Position numbers and translations under genes: made by a program. Positions 1 to 10,093 of a stretch of DNA of 64,000 bases are shown piece after piece (position 1 is the first letter of the stretch; every line of letters starts with the position of its first letter). The notes under the pieces are model-generated. The model saw nothing but the letters and a program-made list of their open reading frames with translations, was not told the origin of the DNA and did not search any database. This DNA is from Desulfosporosinus meridiei DSM 13257 (GTDB lineage: Bacteria > Bacillota > Desulfitobacteriia > Desulfitobacteriales > Desulfitobacteriaceae). Location of the stretch: contig NC_018515.1 of assembly GCF_000231385.2 (NCBI RefSeq), positions 3,244,501-3,308,500 of the forward strand. Reading direction: 5' to 3'.

Positions 1-77
1 GAACTTATTGTTTATCCTAGGAGAACCGTTCCCGCTAAGCCTATTTGACTGACCTTAGTTTCGTTTTAAGGCGATCC

Positions 78-1076
78 TTAACGTAAGAGATTCTCCTCTG
101 GGACTTTTCTTTGATAATTGACAATGATTATTCCCAGGGCAACTAGGGCTAAAGCCAGAAACATATTAACTGCCAGATGTTCCCCCGGAATTAATAAGGC
201 TGATAGAATTGTTCCTGAGACGGGTGTCATAAACTTATAGACACTTATTTCTCCTGCTTTATTATATTTTAATATAGCATACCATAAAGAAAAGGCTGCT
301 GCAGAAAGAAAGGCTGAGTAACCAAGAAGTAAAATGGCTTTATTGGAAAAAACAATCGCCTGAGGTTGCAAGCCCGGCAGTCCCACAACTATTAGAAGCG
401 ATGAACCCAAAATCATTTGCCACCCAGTCAGAACAAAAGGGTGAACCTCTTGCGAAATTCTTTTTGCTAAGATCGTACCTAAAGCACTCACTCCGCCGGA
501 CAAGATCATAAAACCTTCACCCTGCCAGGAAAATACGAAAGTGAAGTTTTGGCCTGAATTAATTAAGATAATCCCCAGAAATCCCGCTGCTAGGCCAGCT
601 ACTTTACGAATATCTAAGCGGTCATCTTTGTAAACAAAGTGGGCTAAGACTACTACAAAAAAAGTGCTTAAAGACGATAAGATTGCAGCTTTCATGCCGG
701 TGGTATGAGCTAACCCATTATAGAAAAAGAAGTATTGCAAGCTAATTTGAAGTAAGCCTAACAAAAAAAGCTGGGGAAGGATTGTTTTCCTTACTTTCGG
801 TGTTTGCCCTAGTCCTAGCATAGTTATAAGGAAAATCAGAATACCCGCTAAAAAGAATCGTATCCCGGCGAAGACGATAATCGCCGAACGATCATCGGGC
901 GCTATCTTAAGCTCCAAATAACTTACTTTTAAGACTGGAAAAGCGCTACCCCAAAGAACAGCGCAGAAGAGGGCTATAATAACAACCCAATATTTGTTGG
1001 TTAAGTAGTGTCTCAGATGTTCTTTTTTTGGTAAAATCAAGCTCTTCTTGCATTCCTTCCAATTAAAATTGATCAA
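78..1076 (-). CDS. EamA-family (DMT superfamily) transporter
   Basis: Predicted cytoplasmic-membrane permease of the drug/metabolite transporter superfamily; the substrate cannot be told. About ten hydrophobic segments form two EamA halves, the first opening with the family-like stretch AVLWGSAFP near residue 40 and the second starting around residue 185. At 332 aa it is slightly longer than the usual 290-310, because of a basic N-terminal tail of about 28 residues before the first helix. The assumed start is a TTG without a clear ribosome binding site; a second TTG 12 codons in is an alternative. It stands alone, and its stop lies near the left window edge. Confidence 0.85.
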   Translation of the reverse strand: MINFNWKECKKSLILPKKEHLRHYLTNKYWVVIIALFCAVLWGSAFPVLKVSYLELKIAPDDRSAIIVFAGIRFFLAGILIFLITMLGLGQTPKVRKTILPQLFLLGLLQISLQYFFFYNGLAHTTGMKAAILSSLSTFFVVVLAHFVYKDDRLDIRKVAGLAAGFLGIILINSGQNFTFVFSWQGEGFMILSGGVSALGTILAKRISQEVHPFVLTGWQMILGSSLLIVVGLPGLQPQAIVFSNKAILLLGYSAFLSAAAFSLWYAILKYNKAGEISVYKFMTPVSGTILSALLIPGEHLAVNMFLALALVALGIIIVNYQRKVPEENLLR

Positions 1077-1147
1077 TTATCTATTCTTTCAATAATAGTC
1101 CTAATGGGGCCATTGGTCAAATCTCAAATTCAAACCAACACGCAAAA

Positions 1148-1224
1148 AGAACCTACTTCTAGGTTCTCTTCTTTATTGCTATTTAAAAAGCGGTCTATTT
1201 CCACTGTCCGAATAGACCGCTTTT
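1148..1224 (-). terminator. Two tandem intrinsic terminators
   Basis: Hairpin one has arms 1186-1199 and 1211-1224 (14 bp, perfect). Hairpin two has arms 1148-1155 and 1160-1167 (8 bp) and is followed on the minus strand by a T run. They lie directly after the YbaK-family gene and should end the aspartate kinase/YbaK transcript. Confidence 0.75.
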
Positions 1225-1306
1225 GCTTTGATGTTATAGACGTGAAATCTGGGATGTAAAACCAAGACTACAAGTTTTAAAACCAGCCCCTTATAGGACT
1301 ATCATC

Positions 1307-1765
1307 TCAAGCTTGAATCACATCAACCCATTGACCATCGGTTAGTTCTTCCAATTCATCTACTGTCAGCTTAATGGCAGTGTTTGAGGCTCCGGCAGCG
1401 GGAAAAACAAAGCTATAAGCTTGCAGAGAGTAATCCAAATAAACCGGGATCGGATTCTTTAAGCCAAATGGACATACTCCTCCAACCGGGTGCCCGGTAG
1501 CCTCAGAAACTTCCTCTGCCTCGGGCATCTTTGCCTTAGAGTGAAATATCTCTTTGAACTTTTTGTTATCCAAGCGTTTATCTCCGGCCATTAAAACCAT
1601 CACAAAATCGTCTTTAACTTTGAAGAGTAAGGACTTAGCTATCTCACCTGGTGTTACCCCTAAGGCATCTGCTGCTTTTGCTACCGTACTTGTATCCTTA
1701 AATTTTAATATCTCGATATCTTTTTTATTTTGGGCCAAAAAGACCGCCACCGAGTCCACGGACAT
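1307..1765 (-). CDS. YbaK/ProX-family aminoacyl-tRNA deacylase
   Basis: Member of the YbaK/EbsC family, which hydrolyses mischarged aminoacyl-tRNAs (for example Cys-tRNAPro or Ala-tRNAPro) in trans; which tRNA is used here is unknown. The 152-aa product has the single-domain fold, with the conserved lysine in AKSLLFK and the glycine-rich segment HPVGGVCPFG typical of the family. I choose the ATG at 1765 because a GGGAGG site lies 9 nt upstream (1775-1780); a longer reading frame to 1804 would put that site inside the gene. It follows the aspartate kinase gene closely and is probably co-transcribed with it. Confidence 0.88.
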   Translation of the reverse strand: MSVDSVAVFLAQNKKDIEILKFKDTSTVAKAADALGVTPGEIAKSLLFKVKDDFVMVLMAGDKRLDNKKFKEIFHSKAKMPEAEEVSEATGHPVGGVCPFGLKNPIPVYLDYSLQAYSFVFPAAGASNTAIKLTVDELEELTDGQWVDVIQA

Positions 1766-1782
1766 GATCAAAATCCTCCCAT

Positions 1783-3174
1783 TTAAATGTGGTTTCCCCA
1801 ACACAGATCTTCATTTAAACAGATAATTGCCTTTGCATACATGGCACGATCAATAACAAATTGCATGTTCACCTGGCGAAGAGATTGGGAGACACATTTT
1901 ATGTTGATATTATTTTTCGCCAAGGCATTAGCTGCTCTGGCTAGAATCCGAGGCATTGCAATATTTGAGCCTATAACGCAAACAATTGCAGCCTCCTGGA
2001 CAGTTACGGTTCGGTACTCAGCTATTAATTCAGTTACCAATAATTCAGCGAGATCCGCTTGCCAAATTGCCAAGGAAATACTATTAGCATTCGTCGTCTT
2101 CATAATATAGCTAATATCATATTTCTTGAACTTCTCCATGATTCCCAGGTCAAATCCAGGTTCGCCAACCATAGATGTATCGTGAATTTCCAAGATCATA
2201 ATTCGATCTGAACCGGCAATGATTTCAATTTTGGCCTCAGGCCCAATATAATCATTCGAAATAACCGTTCCCGGATGATTCGGTTCAAAAGTATTCTTGA
2301 TGCGCAGGTTTATTTCTGCCATTTCTAGTGGTTTAGAAGCGTTGGGGTGAATGGCTTCCATTCCTATGTCGGCAAGCTGATCTGCCACATCGTAATTTGT
2401 TCTACCGACAGGAATTGCCTTATCAACACCTACAATTTTCGGATCAGCTGAAGATAGGTGATATTCTTTATGGATTATTGCTTCATCAGCATGAAGATGA
2501 GTGGCAATTTTTGAGAAGGTTATTTCTGAGTAACCTCTCTCGTATTCTCGCATTATCCCTTCGATTCCTTTTGTATAACCGGTTGCCACAATAATTGCTT
2601 CATGCGGATTTACATTTTTGAACGATTTCTCGATCCGATCACTAATTGAAAGTTGTTTAGAATCGCGAAAACCCGTGAGATCCATAAACTCTGCTAAAAT
2701 ACCATTATTGCGAAGAATATTTACGGTATTAAAAGCTGAGTGAGCTTCTCCTATAGATGCCAGTAATTCTCTTGCGGCAGAAAAGATACTTTCTCTGCCT
2801 ACATAACCTGATGCGATAATATCCTCCATACTGTTAAGGTAAGCTTTCGTTTGTTCAATACGTTCTACTAAGAAATCTCGACATACTTTTGGATTTAAAC
2901 CTAGTTCGACAAAGGTTTCATTGATATTTAGAGCCATACTTAACAAGTCATCCATGGCTGATTCATAATCTTCACCTTTGATAAAGCGCTGATAAATACC
3001 CGGTGCCTTGGTCTTTTTATCTTCAAGCAACATGTTGGTCACCCCTGCATATGCAGAAACAACGAACACTCTTCCATAACGAAAACCATCTGAACTTGGG
3101 TATCCGATGATATCTTTTAAGACATTTTTAAATTGCAGCATAGATGTTCCGCCGATTTTTTCCACTGTTAGCAT
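1783..3174 (-). CDS. Aspartate kinase
   Basis: Phosphorylates L-aspartate, the first step of the lysine/threonine/methionine pathway, in the cytoplasm. The 463-aa protein starts with the kinase motif VEKIGGTSM (normally KFGGTS, so Phe is replaced by Ile). The amino-acid kinase domain occupies roughly residues 1-300 and the C-terminal part looks like paired ACT domains (IGSNIAMPRILARAANAL, residues 390-455), the usual site of feedback inhibition. No lysine riboswitch was found in the 360 bp upstream. The YbaK-family gene follows at once. Assignment is firm; which isozyme and which allosteric effector are not known. Confidence 0.92.
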   Translation of the reverse strand: MLTVEKIGGTSMLQFKNVLKDIIGYPSSDGFRYGRVFVVSAYAGVTNMLLEDKKTKAPGIYQRFIKGEDYESAMDDLLSMALNINETFVELGLNPKVCRDFLVERIEQTKAYLNSMEDIIASGYVGRESIFSAARELLASIGEAHSAFNTVNILRNNGILAEFMDLTGFRDSKQLSISDRIEKSFKNVNPHEAIIVATGYTKGIEGIMREYERGYSEITFSKIATHLHADEAIIHKEYHLSSADPKIVGVDKAIPVGRTNYDVADQLADIGMEAIHPNASKPLEMAEINLRIKNTFEPNHPGTVISNDYIGPEAKIEIIAGSDRIMILEIHDTSMVGEPGFDLGIMEKFKKYDISYIMKTTNANSISLAIWQADLAELLVTELIAEYRTVTVQEAAIVCVIGSNIAMPRILARAANALAKNNINIKCVSQSLRQVNMQFVIDRAMYAKAIICLNEDLCWGNHI

Positions 3175-3535
3175 AATCTAATTCGAACCCCTCTTCTGTT
3201 TTCTTGTTTCTTGTTTCTAAACTATCATAATTCGTCGAGACTCGTAACAATCCTTCAAGCTTTCATAATTTAATCATTCTGTTATAGATAACAAAGCTTC
3301 TGACTTGTCCAATTATACGCTAAAAATTCTCAATGATCCAATTCAAAAACAACTTTACTCATAAAATCAATCTAAATTTTAGTCATAGAAGAATAAAGAA
3401 CTCCAATTTCGAAAATGAGCTTTTATTTTGATCAACTAAATAAGAGGCCATCGAAATGTTATTAAAGACATCCGACAGCCTCCTGATTGTAAGGGAGCCC
3501 TCACTTATAAGGGAGACCCCATCTAATTGTTATAC
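3175..3535. other. Intergenic region without a gene
   Basis: A 361-bp AT-rich gap between the aspartate kinase gene and the PHP gene. It should hold the promoter of the kinase operon. I see no lysine riboswitch, T-box or small ORF with a ribosome binding site. An imperfect hairpin at about 3442-3485 may terminate the upstream PHP gene. Confidence 0.6.
3442..3485 (-). terminator. Possible terminator after the PHP gene
   Basis: On the minus strand an interrupted stem pairs the GAGGC-containing arm with GCCTC around an AT-rich loop. The following T run is poor, so this is a weak call. Confidence 0.35.
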
Positions 3536-4306
3536 TTAAGCAATAGATAACCTATGCATAAGCATAGAAGGTTTTATATCTTTACGTCGTATGCGACGTG
3601 CAGCCAGATAATCCAGGACTCGCTCTAGGGAAGTGTTGAGAATATCTTGTCCCGCTATTCCAGCCTCTTGAACCAACTCTATGGCTTCACTAAACTCACC
3701 AACTCGATCACAGTAGTGAGCATCACTTCCCAAAATTACCGGACTTCTATACTTTGCCATATAGCGAGCAATCGATTTACAGTTTTTTCGAGCTGCAGCT
3801 TTTTCTTGTATTGTTGATAGTGAGCTATTATTAACCTCCAGCGGGACATTTAGTAAGGCAGAAGCATAGGCAATTTTTTCAAGATCCATTTCAAAATCTG
3901 GTCGCCCGGGATGAACCATTATATCTGTATATGGATTTAACATTGCTTTGATATAAGCTTGAGTGTTTTCTTCACATGTTCCACCTGGATAACAGATAGG
4001 GTGCAGCCCAACAAGGATAAGGCTCAACGTCTCTAAATATTTTAAGGGCATATCTAATTCCCCTTCAGGATTGATGATATTTGCTTCAACACCCGGCATG
4101 ATTTTTACACCAAATAACTGATCAGGGATAATTGTTAAGTTTTCAAAATGGAAAAGGTGAGGTGCACCCGGCATACTTGGACCATGGTCTGTCATTCCCA
4201 TCAGTCTAAGTCCTCGACGTGAGGCTGCCAGCGCATTTTCTGTTACCGTACTATACGCATGTCCGCTTGCAAGGGTATGAGTATGCAAATCCACTAACAT
4301 TTCCAT
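3536..4306 (-). CDS. PHP-domain phosphatase/phosphoesterase (YcdX-like)
   Basis: Metal-dependent hydrolase of the PHP superfamily, closest in pattern to the YcdX-type phosphatases. Metal ligands are visible: DLHTHT near residue 6, GMTDHG near residue 38, the glutamate of PGVEANI near residue 72, MVHPGRPD near residue 136 and LGSDAHY near residue 193. The 256-aa length fits a stand-alone PHP domain with no polymerase or HisJ part. The start ATG has a GAGGTG site 5 nt upstream. The natural substrate is unknown. It is divergent from the amidohydrolase gene at 4512, sharing a 205-bp promoter region. Confidence 0.82.
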   Translation of the reverse strand: MEMLVDLHTHTLASGHAYSTVTENALAASRRGLRLMGMTDHGPSMPGAPHLFHFENLTIIPDQLFGVKIMPGVEANIINPEGELDMPLKYLETLSLILVGLHPICYPGGTCEENTQAYIKAMLNPYTDIMVHPGRPDFEMDLEKIAYASALLNVPLEVNNSSLSTIQEKAAARKNCKSIARYMAKYRSPVILGSDAHYCDRVGEFSEAIELVQEAGIAGQDILNTSLERVLDYLAARRIRRKDIKPSMLMHRLSIA

Positions 4307-4511
4307 TCTAACACCTCATTATCTCTCAAATTAATTACAATAATCCTTCTAATACCTATCATAAAGGATAATTGTTAATGAGTTATTATCACTTGGTAAA
4401 GTTCAAGTTAAAGATTATGGTTATTGATAATCTATAGCATTATTCAAGTGAATTCAGGGAATAACTATTTTGTTAGTGTACAATGATCCTTACGAAATGA
4501 TGAGGTGTTAA

Positions 4512-5669
4512 ATGGATAGCATTCTGTTAAAAAATTGTTTGACAATTGACCTGAAAACAGGCAATAAAGAACTTAAGGATATTCTGATAGAAGAGGGAAT
4601 CATTCGCAGAATTTCTACAACTATCGAAACGCCCTCTTGTCAATGCAAAACAATCGAAATCGGAGAACGTTTTGTCCTTCCCGGATTAATCGACTGCCAT
4701 ACCCATTTGGGCATCATAGAAGAGGCCACCGGTAAAATAGGAGTCGATAACAATGAAACTTCCGACTCCGTCACACCTCATTTACGAGGGTTAGATGCTA
4801 TCAACCCACAGGATATTGCGTTTGTCGATGCTCTACGAGCTGGAGTGACCACGGTTATGACCGGACCTGGAAGTAATAATGCTGTGGGCGGATTAAACTT
4901 AGTGATTAAGACCCAGGGAAGCATCATTGACCAAATGATTGTCCGAAGTCCCGCAGGCTTAAAAATCTCACTTGGTGAAAACCCCCTGAGTACCTATGGA
5001 GCCCATGGAAAATGCCCGGTTACGAGAATGGGTATAACCGGACTGATCCGAGATCTTTTCATGAGAGCTCAAGACTATCTCGAATTAAAGCAAGCCGGCC
5101 AGATCAAATCCCGGGATATCCGCTTAGAAGCAGTAATCCCCGTTTTAACCGGTCATATTTCATTACGGGCCCATGCTCACAGAGCTGACGATATCGTGAC
5201 TGCTGTCAGGATTGCTGAAGAATTTAAAATAAAGAAGCTGGTAATCGAGCATGGCACAGAAGCCCATTTAGTTGCGGATTACTTAGTTGAGAGGAATATC
5301 CCCGTAGCATTTGGGCCTATGCTTACCCCTCGAATTAAAATGGAGTTAAAAAGTCGAAATTATAATTCGGTCTTAAAGCTTACTGAAGCAGGAGTAAAAG
5401 TTTCCTTAATTTCTGATCATCCCTACAATTCTATTGATCAGCTTAGAACCGTTGCTATTTTAGCTATCTCCGAAGGGCTATCTCATGTTGATGCGATAAA
5501 ATGCCTAACTGTCCACCCAGCAGAAGTATTGGATTGTAACAATCGATTGGGACAACTTAAAGAAGGGTCTGACGCAGATCTTGCCATATTCTCTGAGAAC
5601 CCCTTTAACTCAATGTCCAAGGTAATAATGACGATCATCAATGGTAAAATTGCCTATCAAAAGGATTAA
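4512..5669 (+). CDS. Amidohydrolase-family metal-dependent hydrolase
   Basis: Cytoplasmic TIM-barrel hydrolase of the amidohydrolase superfamily, of the type often labelled imidazolonepropionase-like. Metal-binding residues can be seen: DCHTHLG (His63, His65), the histidine of TGHISLRAHAH, the EHGTEAH segment, and the late aspartate in ISDHPYN. The C-terminal composite beta-sandwich ends with DADLAIFSENPF, typical of the family. Substrate is not predictable. The ATG follows a GATGAGGTG ribosome binding site. It appears to be a single-gene unit ended by the strong hairpin at 5781. Confidence 0.82.
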   Translation: MDSILLKNCLTIDLKTGNKELKDILIEEGIIRRISTTIETPSCQCKTIEIGERFVLPGLIDCHTHLGIIEEATGKIGVDNNETSDSVTPHLRGLDAINPQDIAFVDALRAGVTTVMTGPGSNNAVGGLNLVIKTQGSIIDQMIVRSPAGLKISLGENPLSTYGAHGKCPVTRMGITGLIRDLFMRAQDYLELKQAGQIKSRDIRLEAVIPVLTGHISLRAHAHRADDIVTAVRIAEEFKIKKLVIEHGTEAHLVADYLVERNIPVAFGPMLTPRIKMELKSRNYNSVLKLTEAGVKVSLISDHPYNSIDQLRTVAILAISEGLSHVDAIKCLTVHPAEVLDCNNRLGQLKEGSDADLAIFSENPFNSMSKVIMTIINGKIAYQKD

Positions 5670-5780
5670 TATCAAGTGTGACATTTCATAGCTGCGCTGC
5701 GCATTAATTTTCTAGTCCTTTGTCTCTTATGACAAAGGGAGTCTTCAGAAAGCATATCAAAAACCCCTCTAAAATTGATC

Positions 5781-5826
5781 CGCAAGAAGGGTCTGAAACG
5801 CTAAAACGTTTCAGACCCTTCTTGCG
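5781..5826. terminator. Bidirectional intrinsic terminator
   Basis: A perfect 20-bp inverted repeat (5781-5800 and 5807-5826) between two convergent genes, the amidohydrolase (+) and the unknown protein at 5841 (-). A smaller hairpin at about 5717-5739 precedes it. Confidence 0.75.
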
Positions 5827-5840
5827 ATCAGGATATTTGA

Positions 5841-6446
5841 TCATGTCATACCTAAACTCTCATTCTCATTATAATAGCGACTCGAATTAGCTAACATAAA
5901 AAGTGGATTACGCAGGTAATCAATTGGGTATAAGTCATCCCTCGAAGAAATAAGAGCCATAATCTTGGAAATCTTTGTCGATGGATCAATGGCTAAGATT
6001 ACAAATACATCTTTTGCTGCAGTTAATGGATAGATTATATTATTTTTGTTAAAAACATCATGATAAGCATCTAAAGTAAGCACCCGAAAATCCTGATTAC
6101 GCCAACGAGTATCATAAAGCTTAAAGGCTTGATGGGCAACTAAGGTGAGAAACATGTCCTCAGTCAAATACAGCTCGATCCCCATCATATAACCTTCTTG
6201 ATCTAGATCATTCCAAAATTCACAATGAAATGCTTTATCCACTGCTTCTCTATAAGTTTTAGTAGCTAAACGCATTTGACTCAAACTCTGCCCCATACTG
6301 TTCCATTTAATCCTTGGAATGCTAAGACTGCTTACATCATAAAAAAGACCAATTTCGCTTTTATCGAGGGTATACTCTTCAATAGAGTCATTTGGCATTA
6401 GGTAGATATAACCCATTTGCATGTGATTATCGCAGGTGATAAGCAA
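5841..6446 (-). CDS. Protein of unknown function
   Basis: I do not recognise this 201-aa protein. It has no signal peptide, no membrane segment and no familiar catalytic motif. The first 45 residues (NHMQMGYIYLMP, IGLFYDVSS) resemble in rhythm the small beta-rich DUF2283 fold, which is only a suggestion. The middle is rich in aromatic and acidic residues. The start is a TTG at 6446 with a run of six G residues (GGGGGGA) at proper distance, so translation looks real. It is convergent with the amidohydrolase gene and stands alone. Confidence 0.6.
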   Translation of the reverse strand: MLITCDNHMQMGYIYLMPNDSIEEYTLDKSEIGLFYDVSSLSIPRIKWNSMGQSLSQMRLATKTYREAVDKAFHCEFWNDLDQEGYMMGIELYLTEDMFLTLVAHQAFKLYDTRWRNQDFRVLTLDAYHDVFNKNNIIYPLTAAKDVFVILAIDPSTKISKIMALISSRDDLYPIDYLRNPLFMLANSSRYYNENESLGMT

Positions 6447-6809
6447 GGAAAATCCCCCCTAAGCTTCGTATTCTAGCATTACTAGTAATTCTGCACAAGT
6501 GTAGTATTTCCTCTATATTTCAATGATACAATAATCGACATTCCTTTACAACTTAGACACTCTCTTGAAGAGAGTGAACTACCATTAAGGCATATCCTTA
6601 ATAATCCGAAATAATTATCACGACAATAGGCGGGGAAGTTTAGAAGATTAATGCAAATTTTGTATTTATTTTACTATTTAATGGTATATCACGTCTAAAA
6701 AATCTCCTCCATATAATTACAATTACATTCACACATTAGACGGATAGCCTTGGTTTATGTTATGCTTAAGTGATCTTCATTCCCTTAAAATCGATCAAAG
6801 GAGTATCCT
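6447..6809. other. Intergenic region, divergent promoters
   Basis: A 363-bp AT-rich gap between two divergent genes. It contains a short perfect palindrome (6558-6576, arms CACTCTCT/AGAGAGTG) that could be an operator or a small terminator. No ORF with a ribosome binding site was seen. Confidence 0.5.
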
Positions 6810-9800
6810 ATGTCTCGTTTTACTCTTACTGAACAATTAATTCATGAACTAGCTGATAGTGATCGTGTGTATAAACTAGGCCAGGCTTATTACACTGCAG
6901 GAAGAGTCATTAATTTCTCTTTTTCAGCTGAAAAGGGAATTGTTAATGCCTCTGTCATAGGAGGTTTACGTTACGTTGTACAGGTTGCCTTTAATCGTGA
7001 AGGCACACTTCGTTCTTACCGCTGCACCTGTCCGGCTTTTACAGATAGTCCCGGAGCATGTAAACATGTCATTGCAGTGTTAAAAGCTTCTCAGCAAAAA
7101 ATACCCTCGGACTGGCCTAGCCCTATCCCCTCTAACCATATAGTAAATGAACTTCTAAGCGCCTTCGCTAATCACCCTCAAGAATCCATACAGGATAAAC
7201 TAACTTTAAACATTGAGCTTCAAACAACCCCTTCTCATCGGCTCTCCACTCACCTCCAACTAAAATTAGGTCTGCAACGTCTTTATGTAGTTAAAGACAT
7301 CGGACAATTGCTCAAAGCAATCAAAACCGGACAATCAATTGAATTCGGTAAGCAATTTACCTTTGAACCTTCAAGGCAAACCTTCAAAGCTGAAGATCGC
7401 ACCGTTATAACCATGTTGCAAGAGATGTACGACCAGCATGCAGCTATCGCCGAAATGCAGGGGCCCTATTATTACACCCCGCTGTTAAACCAAAAGACCT
7501 TGCCTTTAACGGGCTACTACTTGTCTAAGTTTTTGGACGCACTAGGGGACAGGGTATTTCTCTGGAGAATCGGCTCCTCTTCTCTAGAACCTACGCAGGT
7601 TAATAGACAAGGTCTACCTATGGAATTCTTATTACAGCCTCAAGGCCCAGACCTTTCTTTATCTCTTAACACAGACGAATTGCCGATTTTATTGACACCT
7701 GACGGCAGGTATTATGTTTATCAAGATAAAATATTTCAAGCCTCATCCACACAAAAAGACTTAGTGCCTGCGCTCATAAAAACATTACGAGAAGGGGCTT
7801 CAACCCAGATCCTTATTCCTGCTGCGCAGAAAGAGTATTTTGCCTCTGAAGCCTTACCGTTGATCGGAAAGCTCGGGCAAGTTTCGATAGACCCCTTGTT
7901 AGACGAGAAATTCTCTCACGAAAGTCTACAAGCTAAGATCTACTTTGACCGGGCAATCGATATGGGAATCACAGCTCGCTTAGAATTTCAATACGGGGAT
8001 ATTATTATTAACCCCTTTGCTTCGACACGAGAAAACAATAGTGTTGTGGGTAATGATGACATGATCCTGATACGTTCTTCAGAACAAGAACGCAGAATTC
8101 TTAGTATTCTCGAACACGCCGAATTTATTGTTTCTAAAGGGAAAATACACCTTACGGATGATGAGAAAATCTTCGATTTCACCGTGAACTGGCTTCCCCA
8201 ACTTCGAGACCTGGCAGAGCTATTCTGCTCCGATCAATTTAAGCTCAAAGTACGAACTTCAACTAACTTTTCCGGGCAAGTACGCTTAGACGAATCACTG
8301 GACATCTTGGAAATATCCTTTCAATACACTGATATTCCACAAGATGAATTAGCCAACATTTTTGACTCGCTCCATTTAAAGAAGAAATACCATCGTCTTC
8401 GCGATGGTTCATTCCTTGATTTAAACCAACCGGAACTAATCAGCGTTTCAGAACTTCTCGATAACTTAAATCTCAATGCAGATAACCTAAATCAAAACAC
8501 ACTTAATTTACCTAAGTACCGAGCTATGTATATTGACAGTTATTTGCGCAATGCTAACCTGCCAGGGGTACAACGCAATAAAGCTTTTAAGCAATTAGTG
8601 CAAAGTATTCTTGAACCTCAGGATGGGGAATTCGAAATCCCTGAAGAACTCGAAACAATCCTGAGAGACTATCAGAAAACCGGCTTTAAGTGGCTAAAGA
8701 CTTTAGCCTCCTACGGCCTGGGAGGCATCCTGGCTGATGATATGGGATTAGGGAAAACCCTTCAAGTTCTCTCATTCATACTATCTGAAAAGCCTAATTC
8801 TAATAACCCGGCACTTGTGGTTGCCCCCACGTCGTTAATCTATAATTGGCAAGAAGAAGCCCAAAAATTCACCCCTACCCTGCGAGTTCTAGTATTGGAT
8901 GGCCCCCCTCAAGAACGACATGCCCTAATAAAGGGCCTTGAAGAAACACAGTGGGATCTTGTCGTTACTTCTTATCCTATTTTAAGACGGGACATTGAGG
9001 AATTCTCGAACACCGAGTTCTCATACTGTTTCTTAGATGAAGCGCAGCATACTAAGAATCCACAAACACTCAATGCCAAATCAGCTCAACAAATTCAGGC
9101 GAAAGGGTATTTCGCCTTAACAGGGACACCCATTGAAAACTCTCTATCTGAGCTGTGGTCGCTCTTTAATTTCGTTATGCCAGGCTATCTTCTCTCTCAT
9201 CAAGAGTTTAAAAAGAAGTACGAAATCCCAATCATTAAAGGCGAAGATGCAACTATTATTACAGAGTTAAGTCGACACGCTAACCCTTTTATTTTAAGAC
9301 GTTTAAAAAAGGACGTGCTAAAAGAACTCCCTGACAAGATTGAGACCCAACTAAGCGCTCCCTTGACTGAAGAACAGAAAAAACTATATATTGCTTATTT
9401 ACAAGAAGCAAAAGGATTAATCGCTCAAGAAATAGCTGCCGTAGGTTTTAACAGAAGTCATATTAAAATTCTAGCTGCCTTAACCAGGCTTAGACAAATT
9501 TGTTGCCATCCGTCTATGTTTATTGAGAATTACTCCGGAGAGAGTGGTAAAATGCTTCTATTACAAGAAATTCTTACAGACGCTTTGGACAGCGGTCACC
9601 GGATTCTGATTTTCTCCCAATTCACAACCATGCTGGATATTATCCAAAACCACTTGAAAACCGATAACATTGAGCATTTCTATCTTTCTGGTTCTACTAA
9701 AGCAGCAGAACGCCTGAACATGGCCAATTCCTTTAATGCTGGTCAAGGACAGGTCTTCCTGGTATCCTTAAAGGCTGGTGGTACCGGCTTAAATCTTACC

Positions 9801-10058
9801 GGAGCTGATATGGTTATTCATTACGATCCCTGGTGGAATCCTGCTGTGGAAGATCAGGCCACAGACCGAGCACATCGAATTGGACAAAATCAAGCAGTAC
9901 AGGTAATCAAGTTAATAAGCCAAGGTACAATTGAAGAAAAAATCATCGCCTTGCAGGCCAGAAAAAAAACGCTTGTTGATTCCGTCATACAACCTGGAGA
10001 AACTATGATCTCTAAGCTCACTGAACAAGAATTGCGTGAGCTTTTTGAAATAAATTAG
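6810..10058 (+). CDS. SNF2-family helicase with SWIM zinc finger
   Basis: Large (1082 aa) SNF2/RapA-type DNA-dependent ATPase, expected to translocate on duplex DNA and remodel protein-DNA complexes. The N-terminus carries a SWIM zinc finger (RCTCPAF followed by CKHV, residues about 72-92). A long middle section (about 120-600) fits the bacterial SNF2-associated domain. The ATPase lobes follow: Walker A ADDMGLGKT near residue 648, Walker B LDEAQH near residue 748, and helicase C motifs SLKAGGTGLNL and QATDRAHRIGQ near 985-1030. The ATG has an AAAGGAG site. No methylase, nuclease or other phage-defence partner is adjacent, so a housekeeping role is at least as likely as defence. Confidence 0.92.
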   Translation: MSRFTLTEQLIHELADSDRVYKLGQAYYTAGRVINFSFSAEKGIVNASVIGGLRYVVQVAFNREGTLRSYRCTCPAFTDSPGACKHVIAVLKASQQKIPSDWPSPIPSNHIVNELLSAFANHPQESIQDKLTLNIELQTTPSHRLSTHLQLKLGLQRLYVVKDIGQLLKAIKTGQSIEFGKQFTFEPSRQTFKAEDRTVITMLQEMYDQHAAIAEMQGPYYYTPLLNQKTLPLTGYYLSKFLDALGDRVFLWRIGSSSLEPTQVNRQGLPMEFLLQPQGPDLSLSLNTDELPILLTPDGRYYVYQDKIFQASSTQKDLVPALIKTLREGASTQILIPAAQKEYFASEALPLIGKLGQVSIDPLLDEKFSHESLQAKIYFDRAIDMGITARLEFQYGDIIINPFASTRENNSVVGNDDMILIRSSEQERRILSILEHAEFIVSKGKIHLTDDEKIFDFTVNWLPQLRDLAELFCSDQFKLKVRTSTNFSGQVRLDESLDILEISFQYTDIPQDELANIFDSLHLKKKYHRLRDGSFLDLNQPELISVSELLDNLNLNADNLNQNTLNLPKYRAMYIDSYLRNANLPGVQRNKAFKQLVQSILEPQDGEFEIPEELETILRDYQKTGFKWLKTLASYGLGGILADDMGLGKTLQVLSFILSEKPNSNNPALVVAPTSLIYNWQEEAQKFTPTLRVLVLDGPPQERHALIKGLEETQWDLVVTSYPILRRDIEEFSNTEFSYCFLDEAQHTKNPQTLNAKSAQQIQAKGYFALTGTPIENSLSELWSLFNFVMPGYLLSHQEFKKKYEIPIIKGEDATIITELSRHANPFILRRLKKDVLKELPDKIETQLSAPLTEEQKKLYIAYLQEAKGLIAQEIAAVGFNRSHIKILAALTRLRQICCHPSMFIENYSGESGKMLLLQEILTDALDSGHRILIFSQFTTMLDIIQNHLKTDNIEHFYLSGSTKAAERLNMANSFNAGQGQVFLVSLKAGGTGLNLTGADMVIHYDPWWNPAVEDQATDRAHRIGQNQAVQVIKLISQGTIEEKIIALQARKKTLVDSVIQPGETMISKLTEQELRELFEIN

Positions 10059-10093
10059 TAAAACAAGAAATGCAATTATATTAAATCTTTTTC

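Noticed and set aside
3175-3535. Lysine riboswitch upstream of aspartate kinase
   Set aside because: I looked for the aptamer core motifs and found none.
7988-9746. Short reverse-strand ORFs inside the SNF2 helicase gene
   Set aside because: They lie within a well-supported gene, have no homology or ribosome binding sites and are frame shadows.
6810-10058. Phage-defence island around the SNF2 helicase
   Set aside because: No nuclease, methylase, DISARM or similar partner gene is adjacent; single SWIM-SNF2 proteins are common housekeeping genes in Firmicutes.
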